Positions 7,505 through 13,641 of a stretch of DNA of 13,641 nt are shown piece after piece. The translations under genes were made by a program, and so were the position numbers. The number at the start of each line of letters is the position of its first letter. Positions within the stretch are counted from its first letter, which is position 1. Source of the DNA: Spirochaetaceae bacterium (lineage in GTDB: Bacteria; Spirochaetota; Spirochaetia; SZUA-6; Bin103); assembly GCA_028820215.1 (NCBI GenBank), contig JAPPKD010000074.1, positions 1 to 13,641 on the forward strand, given 5' to 3'. Under the pieces are notes generated by a model. The model did not search any database, was not told the DNA's origin, and was given only the letters and a program-made list of their open reading frames with translations.

Positions 7505-8938
7505 CTAGATCTCGGGACCGACCGCGGCGATACGCATCGGCGCGTAGTGCGTGTCGACGATGCTCTGGTCGCCGGTCGCGCGGGCGCGCCGCCAGATCTC
7601 CGCCATCATGTCCCGGCGACGCTGCGCGTGCCGGGGATCGGTGCCGAGATTGACCAGCTCGTCGGGATCGGTGGCAAGGTCGTAGAGCTCGTCGTAGTCG
7701 AAGCCGTTGAAGACGTACTTCCACCTCCCCTGCCAGAGAATGCGCTGGGTCATCAGGAAACGGTTGCCGCAGGACTCCGCGTAGGCGCTGTCGTGGCGCG
7801 CCGCCGCATCGACCGGGTCGCGCAGCAGGTCGGCGAAGGACCGGGAGTCGGGCGCATCGATCGGAGCCGCGCCGGTCAGCTCCAGCAGCGTCGGCGCCAC
7901 GTCCACCAGAGAGACGACCGCGTCGACGTCGGAGTCGGCCACGACCCCGGGTCCGGCGATGACCAGCGGAATCCGGTAGGCCTCTTCGAAGGCGCCGAAG
8001 TTGTGGGCGTCGAACCCGTGGGCACCGACGTAGCGGCCGTGATCGCTCATGAACACGACGATCGTGTCGTCCAGAACGTCCAGCCGCTCGAGTTGGTCCA
8101 GGAGCGCCCCCACCTGCGTGTCGAGCTCGCCGATGAGCGCGTAGTACACCGCCCGCGCCTGGCGCCACTCGCGCTCGCCGATGGCGCCGAACACCTCGCG
8201 CTGGCGCCGGTAGATGGCGGGGCTGTCGGCGAAGGTGTCCCCCAGGCTGGCGGGGAGGTCGATCGCGTCAAGGTCGTACCCGAGGTAGGCGTCGCGGTTG
8301 GCGACGAGGGGGACGTTGGGCTCCGCGAAGCTGACGCAACAGGCCCAGGGCTCGCTGCCCGCGGCCGCGGATTCCAGGAACGCCTGCGCGGCGCGGGTCG
8401 TCGCCGCGAAGGCGCGCCGCTCGGTCGGTATCGGCGTTGCCGCGTAGTGCAGGACCGGGCGATAGCCCTCGGGGCCTTCGTCGTAGCGGACCGGATCGGC
8501 GCCGTCGAGGAGGTCGGCGGTCGCGGTGACCCCCGCCCCCAGCGCCCGCTGCGCGGCAGCATGATCGCTGCCCCCCTCCTGCCACCCGAAGCGGCGCAGG
8601 TCGTTGCTGCGCTCGATGTGCCACTTGCCGAAATAGGCGGTGCGGTAGCCGGCATCGCCGAGGCGCTGCGCCCAGTGCGGGTACTCGGTGCGCAGCACGC
8701 ACTGATCGTCGTCCACGGTGTGCTCGACCTGCAGCACGCCGTGGTTGTGCGGCAGCACCCCGGTCATCAGGCTGGCGCGGGCGGGCGAGCAGGTGAACTG
8801 CACGGTATAGGCACGGCGGAAGCGCAGGCCGCGCTCCGCGATGCGGTCGACGTGGGGCGTGCGGCACGGCGATGAGGGAAACGTGGTCTGCGCCTGAATG
8901 CCGTCCGGCACCACCAGGAGCAGGTTGGGCCGTGTCAC
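7505..8938 (-). CDS. Sulfatase (Cys-type, alkaline phosphatase superfamily)
   Basis: Predicted 477-residue sulfatase, typical in length. The formylglycine signature CSPARASLMTG spans 50-60, with Cys50 as the residue to be oxidised. Other active-site blocks are TPHVDRIAERGLRF (27-40), GKWH (104-107) and MSDHGRYVGAHGF (297-309), which carries metal ligands Asp299 and His300. The N-terminal metal site reads PDGI (Asp12), one Asp instead of the usual Asp-Asp pair. Activity requires a formylglycine-generating enzyme or anaerobic sulfatase-maturating enzyme, which is not in this window. No signal peptide precedes RPNLLLVVPD, so cytoplasmic action is likely. The GTG start at 8938 overlaps the aminotransferase stop by four bases (GTGA). 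The frame is open to 9127, but the extra residues are a shadow of the aminotransferase. Its substrate may be a sulfate ester, sulfamate or phosphonate ester. Confidence 0.9.
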   Translation of the reverse strand: MTRPNLLLVVPDGIQAQTTFPSSPCRTPHVDRIAERGLRFRRAYTVQFTCSPARASLMTGVLPHNHGVLQVEHTVDDDQCVLRTEYPHWAQRLGDAGYRTAYFGKWHIERSNDLRRFGWQEGGSDHAAAQRALGAGVTATADLLDGADPVRYDEGPEGYRPVLHYAATPIPTERRAFAATTRAAQAFLESAAAGSEPWACCVSFAEPNVPLVANRDAYLGYDLDAIDLPASLGDTFADSPAIYRRQREVFGAIGEREWRQARAVYYALIGELDTQVGALLDQLERLDVLDDTIVVFMSDHGRYVGAHGFDAHNFGAFEEAYRIPLVIAGPGVVADSDVDAVVSLVDVAPTLLELTGAAPIDAPDSRSFADLLRDPVDAAARHDSAYAESCGNRFLMTQRILWQGRWKYVFNGFDYDELYDLATDPDELVNLGTDPRHAQRRRDMMAEIWRRARATGDQSIVDTHYAPMRIAAVGPEI

Positions 8939-10182
8939 CCCACCCGTCCCATGACCCTGGTGATCGCCGCCGCCACGTCGTGCGCGTCCCGCTCGCTCCA
9001 GTCCAGGGACAGGGTGTATTCCCCCACCCGCGGGAGGAGCTCCTCGGCTGTCGGGCACGTCCCCGGCGCGTAGCTGACGTCTCCGTGGTAGATGCGCGGA
9101 TCCCACGGGCCGGCGCCGGCATGCCACAGCCGCCGTTGCTGGAACACGTCCCGCAGGTAGATGGGCCGGCCGCCATACGGGGTCGAGAGCGGGGCGCCGT
9201 CCACCGCCAACGCCTCCTTCGCGGCGGCTGCCAGCTCCGCCGTGTCGAAGATCAGGATCGCGGAGGCGCCCACGTCAGCGTCGCCGCCGGCGCGCCGGCG
9301 CAGGCGGACCCCGGCGCAGTCCTCCACGGCGCTGCCGATGATGCCGCACACCTCTCGCAGCCGCCGCCGCACTTGGTCGAGCTTGCCGAGCTGGACCCGC
9401 ATGATGGCGGCGGCGACCTCGGTCAGGCGGTAGTTCTCGCCGAACAGCCCGGTGGTCTCCGGGACGAGGCTGTTCCCCTTGCGGGCGGAGCCGTTGTCGT
9501 GCAGCGCGATCGCCCGGGCGGCCAGATCCGGATCGTCGGTGGCGACCATCCCGCCCTCGCCGGCGGTGAGCACCTTGTTCATCTGGAAGCTGAAGGCGTT
9601 GATCCGGCCGCGGGCACCGACCTCGAAGCCGTCGTCGCGGGCTCCGAGAGACTGCGCGCAGTCCTCGATGACCGGAATTCCGTGCGCGTTCGCGATGTCC
9701 AGGATGGGCTGCAGCGGCACCGCGAGCCCGCGCCAATGCACGGCCATGATCGCCCTGGTACGGGGCGTGATGCAGACTTCGATGCCGGCGCGGCTGACCT
9801 GCAGATCATCGTCGACGTCGGCGAACACCGGAACGGCACCCGCCGCCACCACGGCGTTGGCGCAGCCGACGAACGTCGCCGGCGGCAGGATTACCTCGTC
9901 ACCCGGCCCCACCCCGAGCGCCCGCAGGGCGACGATGAGGGCGGCCGTCCCCGAGCTGACCCCGAGGGCGTGAGCCACGCCCAGGCGGGCGGCAAACGCC
10001 CGTTCCAGCGCCTCGGCGGCCCCGGCTACCTGCGGCCCATAGTATCGGAACGGCGAGCGCCGCTCCAGCACTTCGCGGACGGCGGCCACCTCGTCGGCGT
10101 CGATGGCGGTCGCGCCGGGGTAGCCGCCCGGCAGCGGCGCGGAGCGAACCGGCGCCCCCGTGTCCGTCGCTACCCGTTCCAT
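8935..10182 (-). CDS. DegT/DnrJ/EryC1/StrS-family PLP-dependent aminotransferase
   Basis: Predicted 415-residue fold-type-I aminotransferase of the sugar-aminotransferase (SAT) family. Members transfer an amino group, usually from glutamate or glutamine, to keto groups of nucleotide sugars or cyclitols. PLP-site features in order are SSGTAAL (76-82), LPPATFVGCANA (99-110), IEDCAQSLGA (172-181, with Asp174 and Gln177) and the Schiff-base lysine Lys203 in QMNKVLTAGEGG (200-211). NYRLTEVAAAIMRVQL (250-265) is the usual C-terminal-domain entry. The opening PGATAIDADEVAAVREVLERRSPF (residues 22-45) and RYYGP fit the family start, supporting the ATG at 10182. It is second in the leftward operon: 19 bases after the PhyH gene and overlapping the sulfatase start by four bases. 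It makes an amino-sugar, aminocyclitol or related amine the most likely chemistry of this operon. Confidence 0.92.
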   Translation of the reverse strand: MERVATDTGAPVRSAPLPGGYPGATAIDADEVAAVREVLERRSPFRYYGPQVAGAAEALERAFAARLGVAHALGVSSGTAALIVALRALGVGPGDEVILPPATFVGCANAVVAAGAVPVFADVDDDLQVSRAGIEVCITPRTRAIMAVHWRGLAVPLQPILDIANAHGIPVIEDCAQSLGARDDGFEVGARGRINAFSFQMNKVLTAGEGGMVATDDPDLAARAIALHDNGSARKGNSLVPETTGLFGENYRLTEVAAAIMRVQLGKLDQVRRRLREVCGIIGSAVEDCAGVRLRRRAGGDADVGASAILIFDTAELAAAAKEALAVDGAPLSTPYGGRPIYLRDVFQQRRLWHAGAGPWDPRIYHGDVSYAPGTCPTAEELLPRVGEYTLSLDWSERDAHDVAAAITRVMGRVG

Positions 10183-10201
10183 CGTCAGTCCGTGTTCGGC
10201 G

Positions 10202-10987
10202 TCAGCGCACGCAGCCGGGAAAGCTCCGGCCGGCGATGCTCAGGTATTCGGGCCCGGGACCCTCCCCGGTGTAGCGCGAGCGCGCGCTCATGTAGGACAG
10301 GGCGATGGCGCGGCGCCAGTGGTCGGACGAGTTCGGCGCCGTGTAGTGCGGCAGCAGGGCATGGAAGAACAGGCCCCCGCCGGCCTTGACCGGCGCCAGC
10401 ACCAGGTCGTCCATCGAGTAGCGGTCCTCCTCGATGACGTAATCGTCCGTCACGTGCGTGTGCGGCTGCGCTCCCCGCTTGTGCGCGCCGGGCAGCACGC
10501 CCATGCAGCCGTTCTCCGGCGTCGCGTCATCCAGGGCGAACCAGCAGGAGCACTCGCTCTGCGGCTCGATCGGCCAGTAGGGCGCGTCCTGGTGCATGCC
10601 CTTGGAGGAGCCCACCTGCGGGGGCTTCATCAGAAGGGCGTTGCGGAACATCTTCACGTCCGGTCCCAGGATCCGCGTGATGACGGTGACGATCGAGGGA
10701 TCGGTGCCGAGCGCCCGGAACAGGTCGTCGTGCTCGACCAGGCCGTCGATCTTGCGGATGCCGTCGCCGGGGTGGTCGACCCGCTCCTCTCCGCGCGTCA
10801 CCCGCGGCTCGATCTGCACGCGCAGCGAGGCGGCATTTCGCCCGCCGTGCGTGTACTCCCGGACCCGCGCGCCGAGCGCCGCGACCCGTTCCGGATCGAT
10901 CAGGTCCTCCACCACGAGGTAGCCGTCGCGGTCGAAGCGGGCCAACTGATCGTCCGTCAGGCGGATCGGCGTCGTCATCTCAGCCAT
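10202..10987 (-). CDS. Second PhyH-family Fe(II)/2-oxoglutarate oxygenase
   Basis: Predicted 261-residue PhyH-family oxygenase, close to the compact family size and shorter than the other copy at 2890. The iron ligands are His132 and Asp134 (KGMHQDAPYWP) and most likely His214 (LLPHYTAPNSS). The 2-oxoglutarate-binding Arg is 225 or 226 (HWRRAIAL). LTDDQLARFDRDGYLVVEDLI (residues 10-30) is the classical N-terminal motif. ENGCMGVLPGAHKRG (158-172) is the core strand with the PGSH-like turn. Two starts compete: ATG at 10987 and ATG at 10978, nine bases downstream (MTTPIRL). Neither has a strong Shine-Dalgarno sequence, and the longer form is kept. It is the promoter-proximal gene of the five-gene leftward operon. 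Hydroxylation or oxidation of a small-molecule intermediate is likely; the substrate is unknown. Confidence 0.9.
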   Translation of the reverse strand: MAEMTTPIRLTDDQLARFDRDGYLVVEDLIDPERVAALGARVREYTHGGRNAASLRVQIEPRVTRGEERVDHPGDGIRKIDGLVEHDDLFRALGTDPSIVTVITRILGPDVKMFRNALLMKPPQVGSSKGMHQDAPYWPIEPQSECSCWFALDDATPENGCMGVLPGAHKRGAQPHTHVTDDYVIEEDRYSMDDLVLAPVKAGGGLFFHALLPHYTAPNSSDHWRRAIALSYMSARSRYTGEGPGPEYLSIAGRSFPGCVR

Positions 10988-11055
10988 GGTTGGCGATGGT
11001 AGGCACCGGCACGGCTATCGTCGAGCGGTCTTCGATCCGATGTCTCGGAAGTGCG

Positions 11056-11083
11056 TTGACATGCGCCCGACAAGTTGTATGCT
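11056..11083 (+). promoter_or_regulatory. Sigma70-like promoter of the AAA ATPase gene
   Basis: A perfect -35 hexamer TTGACA (11056-11061) is followed after 16 bases by TATGCT (11078-11083), a four-of-six match to the -10 consensus. Transcription would begin near 11090, giving a short leader before the GTG at 11116. The surrounding 60 bases (11041-11100) contain 28 G+C, far below the coding neighbours. The -10 element lies in the left arm and spacer of an inverted repeat, so a bound repressor would block it. Confidence 0.55.
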
Positions 11084-11101
11084 TGTGAAACATACAACTT
11101 G
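11071..11101. promoter_or_regulatory. Perfect 11-bp inverted repeat, candidate operator
   Basis: CAAGTTGTATG (11071-11081) and CATACAACTTG (11091-11101) are exact reverse complements separated by nine bases. The arms are A/T-rich in a G+C-rich genome, overlap the -10 element of the candidate promoter, and end 14 bases before the ATPase start codon. This fits a dimeric-repressor operator. A 5'-UTR hairpin is less likely because transcription should start near the end of the left arm or in the spacer. The cognate regulator is not evident in the window. Confidence 0.55.
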
Positions 11102-11115
11102 AGAAACATGCTCTT

Positions 11116-12495
11116 GTGAGAGTAGCATTCCACGACCGTGACGATGAAACACGCCGGCTCCACCGTTTCCTGCGGAACGCAACCGCGGAGCTTGCCGTCG
11201 TGTACGGTCGTCGACGGTGCGGAAAGTCTACCCTGCTCCAGCGCGTACTCGAGCCGCAGCACTTCTACTTCCAGGCGGACCAACGCGAAACGCCGCTGCA
11301 ACTGGAGTCGCTCGCCGCCGAACTGTCCCGCCGGCTGACGGATTTCGACAAGGTCCGATACCGGACCTGGGATGAGCTCCTGGCGTCTCTGTACGCGCGT
11401 GCGGATCGACGCATTCACGTGTGCGTCGACGAGTTCCCCTATCTGGCGCAGGCCGATCCTGCCCTTCCGAGCATCCTGCAGCGCTACATCGACCGTCAGG
11501 CCGGTAGGATCGCCTGGATTCTGTGCGGATCGTCGCAGCGGATGATGCAGGGCATGGTCATGGATCGCACAGCCCCGCTCTATGGACGGGCGAGGGAAGT
11601 CCTCAAGATCGAGCCTCTGTCCGCCGGCTGGGTGATGCCTGCACTGGCGCTCGATTCCACCGACGCGATCCGGGCGTACGCTACCTGGGGCGGTATTCCT
11701 CGCTACTGGGAACTGGCTTCGGAGTACGAAGGTCAGGACGAAGCACTGGAGGATCTCGTGTGGAACCCGCGCGGCGTCCTGCACGGAGAGCCGGGAAGGC
11801 TGCTGCTCGACGACCTTCGCAGCGCCGTTCAGCCGTATTCGATTCTCTCGCTCATCGGCAGCGGGTGCCATCGTCCTGCGGAGATCTCGGCCAGGATGGT
11901 CAAGCCGCTTTCCAGTCTGGCGCGGCCCTTGGCACAGCTCTGTGAGCTCGGTTACGTCCGCCGCGACGTGCCGTTCGGCGAAGACCCGAAGAAGACTCGG
12001 CGCGCCCTGTATCGCCTCAACGACCCATTCCTGCGCTTCTACTTCAGATTCATGCTGCCGTACGAGTCATCACTGGCACAGGGCATGACGCATGAAGCCG
12101 TCCATGATTGGCAGCGGGACCGCCAAGGCTTCTTCGGGGCATGTTGGGAGGAACTCTGCCGCGCATCGGTGCCATGGATTCCCGGATTCGACCCACCGTA
12201 TGGCGCCGGGTCGGCCTGGTCCCCGACCGGCGGCAAGCAGGCCGACGTCGACGTCGTCGCACTCTCGCTCGACCGGAAGTCGCTTCTGCTCGGCGAGTGC
12301 AAGTGGTCCGACAGGAAGAGGCAGTTCGATCTGGACGCCATCGATCGGCGACTGCGACAGACGGGAGAGAGAATCCCTGCGGCACGAGGCAAGCGCATCG
12401 TCACGAGTTGCTGGTTGGGCGGAACCGCACAGACGACCGGACGCATCGACCGACTGCTCACTCCTGACGACGTGATGGTCGCGCTCACCCGTTGA
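11116..12495 (+). CDS. AAA ATPase with C-terminal PD-(D/E)XK-like domain (archaeal-ATPase/DUF234 type)
   Basis: Predicted 459-residue STAND/AAA-type ATPase. The Walker A motif is GRRRCGKST (31-39), Walker B is HVCVDEF (101-107) and a sensor-like strand is WILCGSSQRM (134-143). A winged-helix-like region follows (about 235-300), then LNDPFLRFYFRF (301-312), a hallmark of the archaeal ATPase/DUF234 family. The C-terminus holds a likely restriction-endonuclease-fold domain with ADVDVVAL (376-383, Asp379) and LGECKW (392-397, Glu394 and Lys396), matching a D...ExK pattern. No clear Shine-Dalgarno sequence precedes the GTG, but the family-like N-terminus (FHDRDDETRRLHRFL) begins at once. It is monocistronic, with its own promoter and inverted repeat, and its 3' end overlaps the convergent URO-D-like gene by 11 bp. 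The biological role of the family is not firmly established; links to mobile or defensive functions have been suggested. It appears unrelated to the metabolic operons beside it. Confidence 0.87.
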   Translation: MRVAFHDRDDETRRLHRFLRNATAELAVVYGRRRCGKSTLLQRVLEPQHFYFQADQRETPLQLESLAAELSRRLTDFDKVRYRTWDELLASLYARADRRIHVCVDEFPYLAQADPALPSILQRYIDRQAGRIAWILCGSSQRMMQGMVMDRTAPLYGRAREVLKIEPLSAGWVMPALALDSTDAIRAYATWGGIPRYWELASEYEGQDEALEDLVWNPRGVLHGEPGRLLLDDLRSAVQPYSILSLIGSGCHRPAEISARMVKPLSSLARPLAQLCELGYVRRDVPFGEDPKKTRRALYRLNDPFLRFYFRFMLPYESSLAQGMTHEAVHDWQRDRQGFFGACWEELCRASVPWIPGFDPPYGAGSAWSPTGGKQADVDVVALSLDRKSLLLGECKWSDRKRQFDLDAIDRRLRQTGERIPAARGKRIVTSCWLGGTAQTTGRIDRLLTPDDVMVALTR

Positions 12496-13540
12496 CGCCG
12501 TCGTGCGCGGTGCAGGCCCTGCGGACCGCCAGCAGGTTCTCGGTCGGGGTGCCGTAGGGGACCACCGCGGTGCCGACGATGAAGCCCGGCAGGTCCGCCC
12601 CTTCCGCCACCACCTGCCGGGCGGTCTCGAACACCTCGTCCGGCCCGGCCGAGGCCACGAACTGCGGCGACATGTTGCGCCGCACCGAACGGCCGGCGTC
12701 GCGGCAGCGCGCCGACCACGCCGGCCAGTCGGCGGTGAAGTCGCAGAGCAGGTTGTTGGCGCCCGTCTCCAGCAGCTCGTCGATGATGCGCGTCGTGTTG
12801 CCGCCGATGATGAGCGGCACGTCCCGGACGCCGAGCTGCCCGAAGTGCTCGACGATCGACCGCGTGAACGGCAGGACGTACTCCCGGTACATCTTCGGGG
12901 ACAGCAGGTCCGGCGACGCCTGCGAGTCGAACAGGATCACCTCGGCGCCGGCGTCGATGTAGGCGGCGCCGAACTCCTTGATGATGGCCGTACAGTACTC
13001 CAGCAAACGCTTGGAGGCGTCGGGATTGTCCCAGCAGCACAGGAAGAAGTCCTCCGCCCCCATCAGGCTGATCGCCAGCGAGAACGGCCCCGACAGGGCG
13101 CCGCGAATCCAGACGTCGCCGCCCAACTCGGCGACCACCCGGCGCGTCGCCTCGATGTTGATCGGCATCCGCCCGTCGCGCAGCGGATTGGGGACGGGGC
13201 GGCTTGCGAAGTCCGTCGAGGCGTCCACCACGTGGTCGCCGGGGCGGATGCCGGGGATGCTGGTGTCGTCGCCCTCGTAGAAGGTGACCCGGCAGCCTGC
13301 CGCCTCCGCCTCCAGGTTGTAGACGTCCAGGCCGATGGTGAGCGCGTCCGGCTGCAAGGCGGCGTACTCGGCCAGGACGGCGCGCGCCAGCAGGTCCGCG
13401 TCGCGCGACACCCGCGACGGCGTGTCGTCCAGGAAGAATGCCTTGTGCTCGTAGACGGCCGGCAGAAACAGCGGCCGCCGGCCGCCGGCGGGAGCCGGTT
13501 CGCAGCGGAGCACGCTTCGTACCTCGTCCCTCGTCGCCAT
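12485..13540 (-). CDS. URO-D-fold protein (uroporphyrinogen decarboxylase/corrinoid methyltransferase family)
   Basis: Predicted 351-residue protein of the URO-D superfamily, which includes haem-pathway decarboxylases and MtaA/CmuA-like cobalamin:CoM or corrinoid methyltransferases. Family blocks are INIEATRRVVAELGGDVWIR (127-146), GPFSLAISLMG (151-161), AGAEVILFDSQASPDLLSP (197-215) with MYREYVLPF (217-225), and the C-terminal GTPTENLLAVRRA (330-342). It lacks the N-terminal arginine motif expected of a true HemE, so haem synthesis is unlikely. In MtaA-like enzymes zinc is held by an H-x-C motif and a later Cys. Here the corresponding segments read LIIGGNTT (243-250) and GTAVVPYGTP (323-332), without His or Cys. 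The start at 13540 is chosen because AAGGA lies seven bases upstream; the frame is open to 13636. A methyl-transfer or unrelated lyase-type role is possible. No corrinoid protein is nearby. Confidence 0.82.
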   Translation of the reverse strand: MATRDEVRSVLRCEPAPAGGRRPLFLPAVYEHKAFFLDDTPSRVSRDADLLARAVLAEYAALQPDALTIGLDVYNLEAEAAGCRVTFYEGDDTSIPGIRPGDHVVDASTDFASRPVPNPLRDGRMPINIEATRRVVAELGGDVWIRGALSGPFSLAISLMGAEDFFLCCWDNPDASKRLLEYCTAIIKEFGAAYIDAGAEVILFDSQASPDLLSPKMYREYVLPFTRSIVEHFGQLGVRDVPLIIGGNTTRIIDELLETGANNLLCDFTADWPAWSARCRDAGRSVRRNMSPQFVASAGPDEVFETARQVVAEGADLPGFIVGTAVVPYGTPTENLLAVRRACTAHDGVNG

Positions 13541-13547
13541 CGCCTCG

Positions 13548-13552
13548 TCCTT
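13548..13552 (-). promoter_or_regulatory. Ribosome binding site of the URO-D-like gene
   Basis: On the minus strand AAGGA lies seven bases before the ATG at 13540. This ideal spacing favours that start over the upstream in-frame ATG at 13636. The remaining sequence to the window end (13553-13641) shows no gene and no convincing promoter. Confidence 0.6.
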
Positions 13553-13641
13553 CGCCAGCTTAGCGCCGCCACATACGGCGATCAAACCGGCGCATTGCCT
13601 CACCAGAAATCTAACCCTGCCGAAAGCGTGCCTCATCTAAA

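Noticed and set aside
4998..8168. A 1056-codon leftward open frame that looks like a giant fusion protein
   Set aside because: Only the last 538 codons resemble an FAD oxidoreductase. The upstream 518 codons are arginine/glycine-rich and lie out of frame under the GNAT and sulfatase genes, both of which show full family motifs.
7046..8875. A 609-codon rightward open frame antisense to GNAT and sulfatase
   Set aside because: Low-complexity composition (Arg, Val, Gly, Ala) with no recognisable motif, typical of antisense frames in G+C-rich DNA. The opposite strand holds well-conserved genes.
13557..13585. Possible leftward promoter (TTGATC, 17-base spacer, TAAGCT) for the URO-D-like gene
   Set aside because: The -10 matches only three of six positions, and the implied start site would fall on the Shine-Dalgarno sequence.
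1..13641. Mobile elements, CRISPR arrays, tRNA or rRNA genes
   Set aside because: No direct-repeat arrays, terminal inverted repeats around a transposase, integrase motifs or cloverleaf-like sequences were seen on either strand.

Overview
The window is a dense, high-G+C stretch (roughly two thirds or more G+C by eye) of a bacterial chromosome. It holds eleven protein genes, very short spacers, four GTG starts and several stop/start overlaps. No rRNA, tRNA, CRISPR array, transposase or integrase is visible. The gene mix (two phytanoyl-CoA-dioxygenase-like oxygenases, a sulfatase, a BNR/sialidase-like protein, a xylose-isomerase-like TIM barrel, an SDR, an HpcH/HpaI-type aldolase and a URO-D-fold protein) is what I associate with large-genome, uncultured environmental or host-associated heterotrophs, such as high-G+C Spirochaetota, Chloroflexota or similar MAGs. 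The sequence alone does not fix the phylum.

Layout. (1) 6-4987 is a divergent module around a 139-bp intergenic region. Leftward are an SDR dehydrogenase and a xylose-isomerase-like TIM barrel. Rightward are an HpcH/HpaI-family aldolase, a PhyH-type Fe/2-oxoglutarate oxygenase and a five-Asp-box BNR protein. Together they look like oxidation, isomerisation and retro-aldol cleavage of a sugar, sugar acid or other polyhydroxylated carbon source. (2) 4998-10987 is a compact leftward five-gene operon. In transcription order it encodes a second PhyH-type oxygenase, a DegT/DnrJ/EryC1/StrS PLP aminotransferase, a Cys-type sulfatase, a GNAT acetyltransferase and a CrtI/PYROXD2-like FAD oxidoreductase. 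This reads as a tailoring set for a small amino- or sulfate-bearing molecule; the substrate is unknown. The two modules converge at a short palindrome that contains both stop codons.

(3) 10988-12495 holds a lower-G+C intergenic region with a sigma70-like promoter overlapped by a perfect 11-bp inverted repeat. It is followed by an orphan AAA ATPase carrying a C-terminal PD-(D/E)XK-like domain (archaeal-ATPase/DUF234 architecture). (4) 12485-13540, leftward, is a URO-D-fold protein related to corrinoid methyltransferases. Its usual zinc-ligand positions appear to be replaced. It overlaps the 3' end of the ATPase gene by 11 bp.

No transporter and no recognisable transcription factor is present. 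The two hydrolase-like proteins show no signal peptide. If these modules are catabolic, they probably act in the cytoplasm on imported small molecules. Substrates are inference throughout; family assignments are well supported by motifs.
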